Source: Neospora caninum Liverpool (taxonomy: Eukaryota > Apicomplexa > Conoidasida > Eucoccidiorida > Sarcocystidae). Taken from it: a stretch of DNA of 64,000 bases. The translations under genes and the position numbers were made by a program. The DNA lies in NCBI RefSeq assembly GCF_000208865.1, contig NC_018393.1, forward strand, positions 2,808,714 through 2,872,713. Direction: 5' to 3'. The notes beneath the pieces are model-generated. The model had not been told where the DNA came from, did not search any database, and saw nothing but the letters and a program-made list of their open reading frames with translations. Positions within the stretch are counted from its first letter, which is position 1. The number at the start of each line of letters is the position of its first letter. Positions 1 to 11,786 of this stretch are shown here, in pieces.

Positions 1-293
1 CTGATGAGACGCGCGACTCTTCCCTGTGTCACGAAAGAGAAGCACACACAGAAAGCATTTACCGAAACGAACCACCACCGGCCAGAAGAACGCATGCGGG
101 CCTACCCTCCTCCATGGCGGAGAAGACAACAACTCGACACGATTTAACTCGGCGCGAAAAGGCTCGTTGCACACGCATCACGCGCGTGTGACAGGCCTGC
201 ACGTCGCATGTCATCAACGGTGCATTCACACCAATCATACGGACACATTATAAACATGAGAAACACGTATGCATACTCATGCATACACCAATC

Positions 294-326
<33 letters not shown>

Positions 327-1471
327 TAGGCTCCACACATGGACCACCCATCAAGCAGACGGGTCACTCTTGGCTCTACAAGTAGACTTTGTTTTTAGGC
401 TTCCCGTCGAATTTGCATCTGGAAAACAGAGCGTGCTTCGTCTGCGAAAAAAGTGTCGAAAATGCGCAAATCTCACCACGTGGACTCCTGCGGGCCGCCG
501 TCTCTCGAGTTTTGTCGCTCCCAGATAAACGCCGAGGAGAGGAACAAACCGATGCGACGGTCGGCTCATACGCGCCAGCAGAGTCTCTCCACTAACCAAG
601 TCAGGAAAGTCTCGAGCTTCAAAGGAGCCGTCCTTAGTCTCTTCGCTCTCTGCATGCAAGGGAAATCCCGCAAATTTACGCGCGAGCGGCTACACCGGAG
701 ACAGAGTTCCACACAGATCGTGCAGATCGGTTAAAAAGACTTTCGTACCTACACATGCACATATATATATATATATATGCATACGTGAGTCACTCATCTC
801 AAAAGAAGGCTGTCGTGAGTATCTGTATGTTATAGCGAGTCTGACGCACCACATATCCACTTTTGTACAGATTATGTACGTGCAGCTGCTGTACCTGGAA
901 GAGGTATATATATATATATATCGGTATATGTATATACATGGATACATATGTATTTCTTTGTGGATGAAGGAATGAGGGCGCACCGTCGACCTACCTTTTG
1001 CGTGGTCCGCGTCGGTGCATGCGGTTGGTACGGCGGGCGGAGCCGCTGCGGCCTGCGCGTCGAGTTCTTCTCTGCGGTAGTCCATCACCACTTTCCTCAC
1101 TGGAGAGAAACCAAACAAAACGCGACGTTCACACGCCTGTCGATAAAGTCCCTCCCTCACTTATCCACCTCCAGATCTCGTCGTTCATCTCTTAGCAGAC
1201 CGTCTCTTCCTTTCCCCTCCCTCTCGAGCACACGTGCAGATGCCTGTGCCTCTATATAATATATTATATGCGTGTACACACAGAGGTAGGACTTCCCCTG
1301 AAACGGATTCCCCATGAACCCTTTGTCTGCATGCAACAATACGTTTCCTGTCCAATCCTGCTCGACCTGCATTTACCCGTCGTCTGCGCGGCGGTGCGCA
1401 GATCCACAGATCTCAGTGCTGCCGAAGTTTCGCACCCGCCACGCGGCCCCCGCTGGGTCTGTACGCCTCTC
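1..1471. other. Non-coding flank downstream of the SET/PHD gene
   Basis: No reading frame here resembles a known family. The stretch contains three (TA)n runs (294-321, 761-778, 905-921) and probably the 3' UTR of the minus-strand SET/PHD gene next to its stop at 1472. The remaining short frames look like chance. I see no RNA gene. Confidence 0.6.
294..321. repeat. (TA)n microsatellite
   Basis: An uninterrupted alternating TA run of about 14 units, directly visible. Shorter TA runs lie at 761-778 and 905-921. Confidence 0.9.
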
Positions 1472-4400
1472 TCAGAGGTCAAACGCACTGCATGCACGGA
1501 GAGAAAAGGGGTTCGGTTTGTGCGTACGTGCTGTGATGATGTCATGACATATCTCCAGAGGCGTTTCCGTCGCAGGTTCTTCGCCCGGATCCGAGAAGTT
1601 CTTTTCCAAGTGGAGTTTGAAGATTCGGCAAGTGACTCCGTTCGCGTCGTCTCCGAAGCGACTTCTGCACGCGCGGCAGGGGAGCAGTGTCGAGAGATGC
1701 GGAGACTCGGGAAGCGTCGGCTGATCGGTGAGTCTGCCGCGATGCTGCTCGGCTGTCATTTCCCCCGCGGACGGAGAAGGCCGAACCTGGACCTTCTTCG
1801 CCTGGGCAGCGAGCGCCTCTGAGACAGAAGAGAAAACGGTGCGGGGCTTCACGACGCGCGGCGACTCCCGCACGCCCTGTGCCTTCTTCGGCGAGGGCAC
1901 CGGAGCCGGGGGGACGCCGGAAGGAAGAGAAGAGACACCCGCGCCGGAGTCCGCGGTCGCAAGCTCGTTTGCCCTCGTCTCCGGAGCCTGCCTCTCACAG
2001 GGAGAAACAGAGGAGGCGCCAGGACGGCTCCGCGACGGCAGCGCCCCGACGGGAGGTGACGCAGGGACAGCTGAGGCAGACGGAGACTGCAGAGAGGACG
2101 CGGGACAGAGCTTCGGTTCGAGCCCTCCCTTCGAAGCCAGTGGTGCATGCGGAGAAAACGGAGACGCGCACGCCTCCGCACCCCCGCCCTCCACTGCCGG
2201 ATCTCCCTGTCGAGGCGTGGAGGAAGCGAAAAAAAGAGACAAGGAAGACGGAGAGGCGGAAGATAAAGAGGAGGAAGATGAAGAGGCGGAAGATGAAGCG
2301 ACGGAAGATAAAGAGGCGGAAGATAAAGAGGCGGAAGATGAAGAGGCGGAAGAGGAAGAGGCGGAAGAGGAAGAGGCGGAAGATGACGAACAGAACGAAG
2401 AGGAAGAGGGAGAGGAAAGAGAAGCCGAATCGCTCGAAGACAGGCAAGACGACCGTGGGGTCTCTGAATCCGGCGGCGGCGAAGTGCCTGAAGCATGGAG
2501 ATTCTGTGGACGCTCTAGAGAAGAAGGGGCAAGGGATGCAGACGAACAGGAAAGAGACGGCTGAGCAGAATCAAGACAAACTGCCGCACTGTCCACGTCT
2601 TCATGGGACGATTGACACGGCCAGCCTACGACGGAAAGAGACGAGGAAGACGACGACGATGGTATGGCAGGAACGGAGGGAGCGAGGTCTTGAGACGGTT
2701 CGTTTTGGTCTCCCTTTTCAGAAAGGTTTGTCGCTCGCTCCGTCACCTCGTCTCTCGCATCGTTCTCTCTCTCTCCGTCAGTGTCCTCTCGGAGGGGGAG
2801 ACTGCACTCGTGCGTCTGTCGTTTTTCTTCGTCTTGTCTTCTGGTCTGTCGCGTTTCGTTAACTCGTTCCGCGAAGAGGATACAGAGGGGACAGAACCAC
2901 TCGTATTCGTCTGAGGGAGGGTCGCCGGTTCGGTGTATACACTCCAGGTGGTAGGCGCGGTTGCATCCGTCGCACACGATCCCTCTTTCTTCTTTTTCGT
3001 TTCTCTCATCTTCTGTCTCCTCGCCGTTCCCTCGTTGTCGCCCCTCGCCCCTCTCGCCTCTGCGCGTTTTTCCCAAAGGCGTCCGTTTGGGTGGCTGTGC
3101 TTGTCCCTGCCTCCGCCTCGAGAGACCGACGCTCGGCTCCACCTGTTCACCTTCTCCCCCGCCCTTCTTCCCTTCTCGGTTCCCCACTCTACGCACAGAC
3201 GCACCCCCGCTCGAAGGCTTCTGCTCTGCCCCTGTCTCCCTTTCCTCCTCTTCCTTTTCCGCCTCCGCTCCCTCCGCTCCGTCCTGTCCAGCGTCTCCGT
3301 CTCCACTCTCGCGTCCGCCGGGCTGCTGGCCCGTGCTTCCCCGCTGTCGGGCCTCGCTCCTCTCGCCTGGGCGAGGCGTCTCTTTGCCTGGCTTCTGGTT
3401 CGCGTAGCACAAGAAGCACAGCTGGTCTGTCGAGAACGTCTCGTCTTCCTCCTCGTCAGCCTCTTCCTGCTCGCGCAGAAACGCCCGCAGCGCCCCCGCC
3501 GACAGTTTGTCTCGAAGCCTCATCGCCTGCAGCTGCCGCCGGCAGTAGCGCATGCACTGCGCATTGATCTGATCGAACCAGTCGTAGCCGAAATCTGCGA
3601 GAAGCTCTTCTCCAGGGTTGATCGGCACTCCAGGGATCGAGGTCAAAACGATGTGGGGCCACGCGTCCACGTACACCACTTGCCACTCCGCATTTATGCG
3701 GCATTTGCGGCGGCCAAACAAATCCACCGTCTGAAAGTGGTTTACCATCGACATCTCGTTGAACTCGTCGGTGCTGTCGACTGCGTACATCTCGTCGTGC
3801 GGAATGGACACCAGGGGAGGCGACGATAACGAGGGCAACCCAGCAGCCGCTGAAAAAGGAAAAGACGAGAGCAGCGAAGCGAGCGAATGGAGAAGACGGG
3901 GACGACAGGAGAAACACGAGAGAAAACAGCCACGCGCCAGAGATCGACAGGGCGAAACCACCTGAGCTTCGCAAAAAACGCATGTGCCGCAACGCAACTC
4001 TCCGCAGAGAACACAAAAGGCAACACACATATACACCCGCGCAAACGGGGCTGCCTTCGCGCAACTCGCCTTCTGTCCGCATGTCCCTGCCTGGCTGGCT
4101 ACACCGCTCTATCTCCTACCATTCACGCATCTACATAGAGGCACGATAACATCAACATGACTACCTAGAAATCTGCATGCCTACACTTACAAACAGAGGT
4201 ACAGCTGCCACGCGGACACTTGCGCGTGTTTCGGAAATCACACGAAACGAGACTGGGCGTAAGAGTCCCGTGAAGAAAAAAAAACTGGGGCACGAGATGT
4301 TCCCCGTCGTCTTGGCACCGCGTGTGCCTCCAAGTCGGGAAGCCCAGGTCGCCCTCGGCTCGTACCTTTCCTGACCCGGCTCGTACCTTTCCTGTCGTCT

Positions 4401-7400
4401 CGTGCGTCCCAGTCTTGGAAGGTTTCCTCCGCGCGGTCGCCTCCGCATTTCCTCGGGCCGCCTCTCTCCGGTTTCTTCTGCTCGGCCTTCTCGCTCTTTC
4501 CACACCCGCGACGGGGAGCCTCTGCTCCCTCGTCGTCTCCGCGCGTCCTCACCAAGTGCGGGTCTCGGAAGGCTTCGCGATGGAACTTCAGCTGAAAGCA
4601 GTATTGCGGGTGGTCTGCGCGCAAGTCCTCGTCGCTGCTCACGTAGCCAGTGTATTCTCCGAAGATCACGCGCTCGCGGTGCTCCGCAGAGATTCGCGGC
4701 CCCACGTACCGAAGCGAGTAGGCGTCTTCTTCCTCCGGGGTGACCAACCGCACGGGGTGACGGAAGTCCAGCAGCCGAATGACCTGCGCAAAGGAAACGT
4801 GCCTGGAGTCTCCGAGATACAGCGGGAAAGAGAGAAGTCGAAGGGAGGCTGCGAAGACGCGTTCAGACAGCCTACGAAAGAGAAGAGCCGGTGGGCCATC
4901 TCTCCGTCGTGCACACGTGCGAGGCTTGGGAATGGAAAGAGAAGAGCCGGTGGGCCATCTCTCCGTCGTACACACGTGCGAGTCTTGGGAATGGACAGCA
5001 GACTATCGAAAGAAAACGCTGCCAATCTAGGATCGCCGGCGCCTCTGACAAAAGTGCACCCATCTCGGCGCTTCGTACAGATAATCGAGTACCCGCCGAG
5101 ACAGGGGACTACTGGAATCCACGGGGAAGTCAACCTGTGTGCAAATCACAGCTAGGCTCGATTCCTGTATTTGGCGACAGACAGAGCGACAAACACGTGA
5201 CCAGAGAGCATACGAGGTGACCTGTTTATCCCGAGGGGTGGATTCCAGACATATACAACTGCTACCTGAACGCCGTCGTGAACTTTGCCTTCCTGGACGC
5301 AGGCCAGGAGCGCTTTGTACAGCCGCGGATGTCGGTGTCTGTACACCCTTCGATGTTCTTCTCCAAAGTACGGACAGAAGATAAAGGGTTGCCACGTGTG
5401 GGAAGCCGATTGAGATCGGTGAGCTGTCGAGACACCGGCTGTTTTCTGTCCGGCTCCCCTGGCCTCCTGCGCGGTCGTCACCGGCGGGGCAGGGATCCAT
5501 CCGCAGCCACCCCAGAATGACCCGCGCTTGCCGAATTGTTTCTGGAGAATATCTCTCAGTTGATCCTGTTCGCGCTGCGCTCGTGCACTGAGGCGCTGCG
5601 TGCGGACGACTTGCTTCTTCCTTCTTCTCGCGACTTCTTCCACCGTCACAACCTGGAAAGCACAGTTTTTTACCCCACTCAGCACGACACTCGACTCCTC
5701 TTCCACCACTTCCTCCAGCTCTCCGGTCTTTTCCCGCTTCACCTCGGGTTCCCCCACTTCTGCGTCTCGACGACCTCTTCGGAGCCCGCCTCCTTGTCTC
5801 TCGTCTCTGTCTGCTGGCTCTTCTCTGCCGGCCGAGACGCCGCATGCACCCCGCTGGGACCGCGCCGGCTGTCTCGTCTCCGAGACAGAGAGTTCTTTTC
5901 GATTCGCGAGAGACGCGCTCGCTGGCGCCCGCGGCGAGGCTTCTTCTCGCCCACGCAGTCTGCTCAGCATCGAATACGCGGGAGAAGACTCGTCCTTTTG
6001 AGGAAGGGCGAGGTAGGCACGCGTCCGGCCGGCGATCGGCTGCTCGCGCGCGTCTTCTGTCTCCTCGCTCCCCTGCTCGCCATTTCGAGGCGTGTTGCGC
6101 CGGGAGAAAGAGAAGGACGAAGCCGGCGAGGCGTCCGTGGAGGACGCGAACGAGAGGGGTGCGTCGAGAGCCGCGACAGTCCGGGACGCCCCCACGGGAA
6201 ATGCCGTCGACGAGGCTACCACTTTCGCGCCTTCGTGAGCGACGCAGCGACTTGCCTCGAGGCTCTGGAGCCTCGAAGACCGCCGGCCCACAGCCCCGTC
6301 GTCTCTGCCTCGCACTGCTTTCTTTGGCACGTGCCTCCCCGATGAGGCAGTTCTCCCTTCGTCTCTTCCACCCTCTCCGTTCCCCTCATCTCCGTTTCTT
6401 CTGCTCTCGATCGCTCCCTCCTTCAACTTCCCTCGGAATCCGCGACCGCGGAGGTTCGACGCCCCCTGTGGAGGAGACAACTTCCGGGGTGTCTGCCTGT
6501 CACCGGAGAAAGGAGACGCCGGGACAAGAGCTGAGGGCGGAAGCCGAGACGCCACAAGTCCTGCTGTCCTCGCAATAGGCGTCATGGCCCGCGGCGTGTT
6601 GTGCGTGTCTCCAAAAAGAGAAGAGAGCGCTTTTTTTCCACTTTCGAGTCTCTCCGAACGACGGGTTTCGCTCACTGCGTCTCGGTCTGCCCGAGTCCCC
6701 CGTTTGGAGCCCGAAGCTGCGACCTCTGCGCCGTCGACATTTGTGGGGCGCTCTACCCCCGACGCCCCGCCGGCTGGCCCTCCGACCCCGCCGCGGTGTG
6801 GGGCGATTCGGCTGTTTGGGCTCGACGCAGGCGGGAAGCAGGACGGAAGCAGAAGACGAGGCGACTTGGCACGGACTACTGAAGGCGCAGCTGCGACCGG
6901 CGAGAGAGCGTCTGGTTGCCCACCGTCCGCCCCGAGGGGATGAAGACGCGACGAACGGCGGACACCTCTCGGAGACAACTGGGTCTCAGCCGTCTCCGGC
7001 GACTTGTTCCGTCCCATTTGCCGGCCTCTTAGTAGACTTTCGCCCCCGTCTTCCTTTCTCGGTGCCTCGCCGTCTCCTCTTCCCACTGCGTGGGTTCTCG
7101 AATTCCCCGGGGAACAGTCACCGGATGCCGACTCTGTGCGAGAAGATGAAGCGCAGGAAGAAGTCTCTCCAGAGCACAAGCGCCCAAGAGGAAAATGAGG
7201 GGATCTCGCGGTCGCCTCCACGTCTCCGTCCCTCTCTCCTCGAGAAGGCGCACTCCGGGCCGAGGGGCTCCTCACTTTTGACCGCCCGGGCGACTCCGCC
7301 AGGCTCCCACCGTTTCGGTGTGAAGACTGCGAGCCGCTCACTGCCGTGTCCCGCCCACACGACGGCGAAGACGCCTCTCGATGTTCGGCGCACCTCCCGC

Positions 7401-7617
7401 CGGAGAAACGGTCATGAGCAGCTGGCGACGACGCACGTGAGGTGCGGTCCCCAGGGAGTGTAGACAGAGGCGCGCCGCGTGCGCTGGGGGATGACGTAGG
7501 AGGGAAAGAAGCGGCGGAAGACGGCGAGGAAGGGGCAGAAGGAAGGAGAGCGAATCCCGAGGGTGGCTGCCGACCGACTCCAGGAGGAGAGGCCGCCGCA
7601 ACCTTCACACTCCCCAT
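1472..7617 (-). CDS. SET-domain protein with PHD finger (putative histone lysine methyltransferase)
   Basis: Three-exon model: 7617-5266, 4783-4366 (or -4387) and 3849-1472, giving 1715 (or 1708) residues. All junctions are GT-AG and keep phase (CAG|GTAGCA, then GCGCAG|GTC; AAAG|GTACGA, then TTTTTCAG|CG). Residues 1-784 are Ser/Arg-rich and disordered. The SET domain starts near 785 (VIRLLDF, then VIFGEYTGYV) and carries a charged insert. It resumes with NEMSMVNHF, the N-H motif region, and ends at GEELLADFGYDWF near 1015. A C4HC3 PHD finger follows (C1068, C1071, C1216, C1219, H1224, C1227, C1243, C1246), split by about 140 low-complexity residues. The C-terminus is Ser/Ala/Pro-rich. SET proteins transfer methyl groups from S-adenosylmethionine to lysine, and PHD fingers usually read histone tails, so a nuclear chromatin role is inferred. 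A PfSET10-like orthology is possible but unproven. Additional 3' exons cannot be excluded. Confidence 0.85.
2255..2394. repeat. 15-nt coding minisatellite (Ser/Ala tract) in the SET/PHD gene
   Basis: Degenerate tandem copies of a 15-nt unit, GCGGAAGATAAAGAG on the + strand. Read on the minus strand they encode a Ser/Ala/Leu tract with a 5-residue period downstream of the PHD finger. The period is a multiple of three, so copy-number change would keep the frame. Length polymorphism between strains is expected. Confidence 0.85.
4366..4387 (-). promoter_or_regulatory. Duplicated 5' splice donors of SET/PHD intron 2
   Basis: The minus strand carries CAGGAAAG|GTACGAGCCG twice in tandem with a 21-nt period, giving two identical donors after 4387 and after 4366. 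Both leave phase 1, so either joins the acceptor before 3849 in frame. The products differ by seven residues inside the SET-domain insert. Confidence 0.7.
4876..4993. repeat. 59-nt tandem duplication in SET/PHD intron 1
   Basis: Two adjacent copies of a 59-nt unit (4876-4934 and 4935-4993) differing at about two positions. They lie within the intron 4784-5265. 59 is not a multiple of three, which fits a non-coding position. Confidence 0.9.
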
Positions 7618-10473
7618 CGGCGAAGACTCGCCTTTTCAGCTGTGATGCCAAAAGCGAGAATTTTCTACCCCGCGACGACTCGCTCGAGGCGCTGCGCACT
7701 GAGCTCCAGCTACCATCGGAAAAACGCGTCTTGCCAATGAGCACAGACCGAATTCACTGCCCCCCTGGCTGTCGCCCCCCGCTGAGGTGTACATACACCT
7801 GACTCGACAACGTCCGACCGGCGGAGAATCGCGTTTTTTCCCCGAAGCAGAGGGAACTAACCAGGCGGTCTCGCGAAAGAAACCAGCAACACGTCGGCTC
7901 GAAATTTTTCGTTCTCTGAACACGCGAATGTGAGGCCCTTATAACGCCGCGCCTCACGGACTCGACGGGTTCAACTTCCCCTTTTTCCGGGCCACTCTGC
8001 AAGGTAAACGCGACACGCAGCAGCAATGTCCATCGATATGTGGACGTGGGGGTCACTCCCAAGTCTGGCAGAAAAAAGGCGGACCGAGCGGCCTGCACGG
8101 GGACGACCTCGGTGAAGAAGGGCTGAGCGACTGCAGGCTGCAGGGGGAAACAAACTAGGAGGGAGACGGGCGTCACAGACGTGAACGAATGCGGAATGTC
8201 CACGTCTCGTAGGGGCGGTGCGCGCAGCCGGGAAGGGGATTAGGTGAGAGCAACAAAGGAGCTGCAGGTCGTATTCGTCTCTTTCCGTGAGGCAGTTGTT
8301 ACGGGAGGAGAGGCTCAGAAAACCAGAACGTGACACGCGACGGAAGAGAGGCTCTTCGTGGAAAGAGTCTGGGTGGCGAAGGGATCACCTGCTTTGCTTA
8401 AAAGTCGTCGAAAAACGTGTAGGAGGAGTGCGGAGACTGTGGACTGTGGTGTAGATGCATCGTTTCTTTTGCCCCGAGAACTGGCCCGTTAGGGCGAAAT
8501 TTGGACCGGCAAGTCATATGCCACGGAACGAAAAAGGACATAGATAACTCCGCGAAACATTTCCCCAGAGCAACTTTGCCTTGAAGTGACAGGACGCGAA
8601 CTGACGAAGGCGGCGGGGTTGTCTCGCGAGAGGTGCTCCCCAGACAAACGCGAATTTTCCCTCGTTTTTTCTCATCAAGCAAACCGCCGTACCGAGAAAG
8701 GGCGGTGGATCCGACAAATGATTTTTATCACCGGGTGGAAACGAGACATTCGCGAACTGCCGCGATGCCGAGAGAGCATGGCTGAGAAAACACCAAGCCC
8801 CCGCCTCGATGTGAAAATGCGCAGACCCCCGCGAAAATCAACGCGAAGAAACAGACAGGAGAAAAGGGAAAGTTGCGGCCCACGCGGGAAAAACGCGCAA
8901 GCACAACCAAGTTCCAGCCGGCCACGCACAAAACAAGGGAGAGACAACTGGACCCAAACACGTGCACACGGATCCCGCAACAAACCGCCGGCACACGCGC
9001 TGTGCGCAGGGAAATAGACGCGCTAGCTAGACATGCGGAAGTACCCGTTCCTGGGCACGTATGCAGTTGTCTACATGAGCGTGTATATATTCATTAAGGC
9101 GTCTACAGGACCGTATTTAATATCTACACGCAGATATAAATATCCTCCGGTGTGTACGTCTCTGTCTATGTATGGCTCACCGAATGGGAAATTCGGAGTT
9201 GCAGCCGCGAGTCCCCCGTCCCTCTCCACACATGTATCTTCATGTTTCACGGAAATGCTCAAGGGACGGGTGGATGAAACTCTTCCTCGTGTGTCTCTCA
9301 AAAGCCCCCGTGATTTCAAGAGACCGTCGGGTGCCCGTCGTTCACGATAAACAGCTAAAAAAACTTCATCCGTCACGTAAAACCACTGAATGCGCAAACG
9401 GTGGGGGCCCATCCGGGGTTTTCTGTAGTCCACCCATGAGAGCATGTGACAAGAATGGGCCATGTATTCCTCTCAGTCTGCAGCTGAGGGACTGTTCTTT
9501 CGGTGCACGCACATGTCTACAGCTACTCAGGGTATACAGTGGAAGTTTTCAGAGGGAGTGACAGACGCGCGGCCCCGGAGAGAGAGAGAGAAAATTCCCG
9601 TTGCTGACGGTCCAAGACCGCGTTGTGTCTACGTACTCAGGTGAGACACGCAGTCCATCTTTTGTTCTAAATTCCTTTCCCAGGCACAACAGTTCTGTCT
9701 CACTGCGGGGAAAACCAAAGACAGATCGCTCCTGCACGTCTCATGTGGAGCTACAGGAGTTGCTCAAACCCGCTTGTCGACTGTACCCCCAAGGCCGCAG
9801 CTAGTCTTTAACATCGGGCACCTTTGGAATAGGGGTACCCTCATGAGTAAACACGGTGCGCTTGTTATGACTCCATTGCTTAAGCGATGATCGCATGTAT
9901 CGGCAAACGACGAGCGTTGCTTTTACAGCGATGGGCACACCACACCGGCAGGGGCGATCGTTCCCAGAGGAAAGGATGAGCACGGACACATGCCTACTGT
10001 TTTTCTCGGGTGAAGAACGTGAACTTTATGCTCCTCCGGCCATAGGTGGGCCTTCTAGTCTTTACACTCAAATAATATTTCGATGCTATACACACATGTC
10101 CCTAATATACCTACAGGTGTAATCACCGCCGATTACTTCAGGAATAGATGTATCTGCACAAAACCCGACAAATGAGCGCATCCTGCAAGGCATATTCTTT
10201 GTTACAGGCGCTTTGTCCTGGACTCTGAGCAACACTTCGAATACAGAAATCGAGGCGACGCTCGTGAACAAACGCTTGTCGACACCGGAGAAGAGGCGGG
10301 CGTTCTGCAGAGGTGAAAAAAGAATGGGCTCTTGAATTACCCATCACGGATGCAGGCGAAACATGCCTTGCCCACAAGCGTTCCTACAGAGCTCGCCTAA
10401 GCAAATGCAGTCCCTTACTCTTCACACACTGAAGCGGATTCGTGCACGGCTGTACGATTGAAAACTGTAGATG

Positions 10474-10496
10474 TATATATATATATATATATATAT
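10474..10496. repeat. (AT)n microsatellite
   Basis: Uninterrupted alternating AT of about 11 units in intergenic DNA. Confidence 0.9.
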
Positions 10497-11289
10497 GTAT
10501 TCATATATGTACGCGTACCCCATGTGAAGCGCACACACAGTTAAACAGCGTGACGACAAAGTTCGAAATACCACAGCTGGAAAATAAGACGCAGAGAAAA
10601 CGCATCCCAGAGGGATATCTAAAATGTGTAGGCACGTCCACGTGCATCTGCCCCTATGTGCAGCCGTCGAGACACTGCCAGCCTGTGAGTTCCGCAAACA
10701 GCGCGTGTCTGATTTCAGCAAAAGCCACCAACTGTTCCACTCTCGTCACCTTCGTTTTCTCTACCTTTGCTCTGTGGAGCAACCTCGAAAACTCCAGCCC
10801 AAACTGTCGCCTGACAGAAGCGAACACCCCGCGACTAAGAAAAAACGTGTACGAACCTCAACGCGAGGCGACATCATGGGGTAATGAGAGGCACGAGAAG
10901 GAGGAAGAAAACGACGGTTCCTCCGCAGTTAAAAGAGGATTCTTCTAACGTGGAAGAACCAACAGGAAACTACAGAAACGTCAAACTGTGGCCTATCCAG
11001 AACCGCGATCGCGACCGCGAAGGAGCGTGCATGCAGCGAGAGACGACCAGGCAATCGGAATCGAAATTCTCTTCGACTTGGCACATGCGCGACAAAGAAG
11101 AAACACCGTATCCTCTTCATGCATTTGCAATAGCTCTCTCTTTTTTGTGCGTTTCTGCATGTTCCCTAGACTCCTTCTTTTCTGTCGTACAGAAACAGAT
11201 AAGCGTAAAACACGGGCCGAAGGAAGCACACGGCCCCCATTGTTGCGGCTGATATTGCCTCGACACCCAGGAAATCGACTTTCCCCTGC

Positions 11290-11786
11290 TTGTTCCTGTG
11301 TTTTCTCTCTTCTTCATCCCGTTTGTCAGTCTTCTCCTTTCCTTACGCCTTCACCTGTTCTCTGCTCTCGTGTGTGCTTTTTTTTCGCTCGATCTCCTCC
11401 GTCTCACCGGCCGCATTTCGTCTCCTTCGCTTTGCCACTGCCAGCATCTTTTTTCTCTTTCCTTCCCTTTCCCTTCTCTTCTCTTTCTCCTCTTTTGCGC
11501 CGCGTCTTTCTCTCCGTTCTACGCTCTTCTTCTGCTCTGCGGTCTCGTCTCCGGCGCCTGCACAGATGTGCTAGAATAAACGGACAGTGCGAAAGACCAA
11601 GGATCCTCTCCAGTTTCTCATCGAAGTCTGTTGTCTCACTGTTCAGGATCGCCGTTTCCCCCTTTTTTTTAAGCGAGGAAGCGCCTGCGACCGAGCGTCC
11701 GAGACGCGTATTACTTTCTTGCCTTCTTCCGCTTCCTCTCCTTCTTCACGGAATTCCTCTTTTTTCTCTTGCCGAGCCTTTCGGAT
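11290..11786 (+). promoter_or_regulatory. Pyrimidine-rich leader of the 11.8-kb gene
   Basis: About 500 bases dominated by C and T on the + strand (runs such as CTTTCCTTCCC), ending at the ATG at 11787. The same skew occurs before SBDS on the + strand and before DGK on the minus strand. I infer a 5' UTR and core-promoter region; no TATA-like element is apparent. Confidence 0.4.

Larger units (their letters stand above)
7618..11786. other. Long spacer between the SET/PHD gene and the 11.8-kb gene
   Basis: The part next to 7617 is presumably the 5' leader and promoter of the minus-strand SET/PHD gene. It includes an AGAGACG heptamer on the minus strand (CGTCTCT at about 8277). From about 8.4 to 11.2 kb I recognise no gene. 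A (TA)n run lies at 10474-10496. From about 11290 the + strand becomes strongly C/T-rich, as 5' leaders of this genome do, before the ATG at 11787. Confidence 0.5.
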
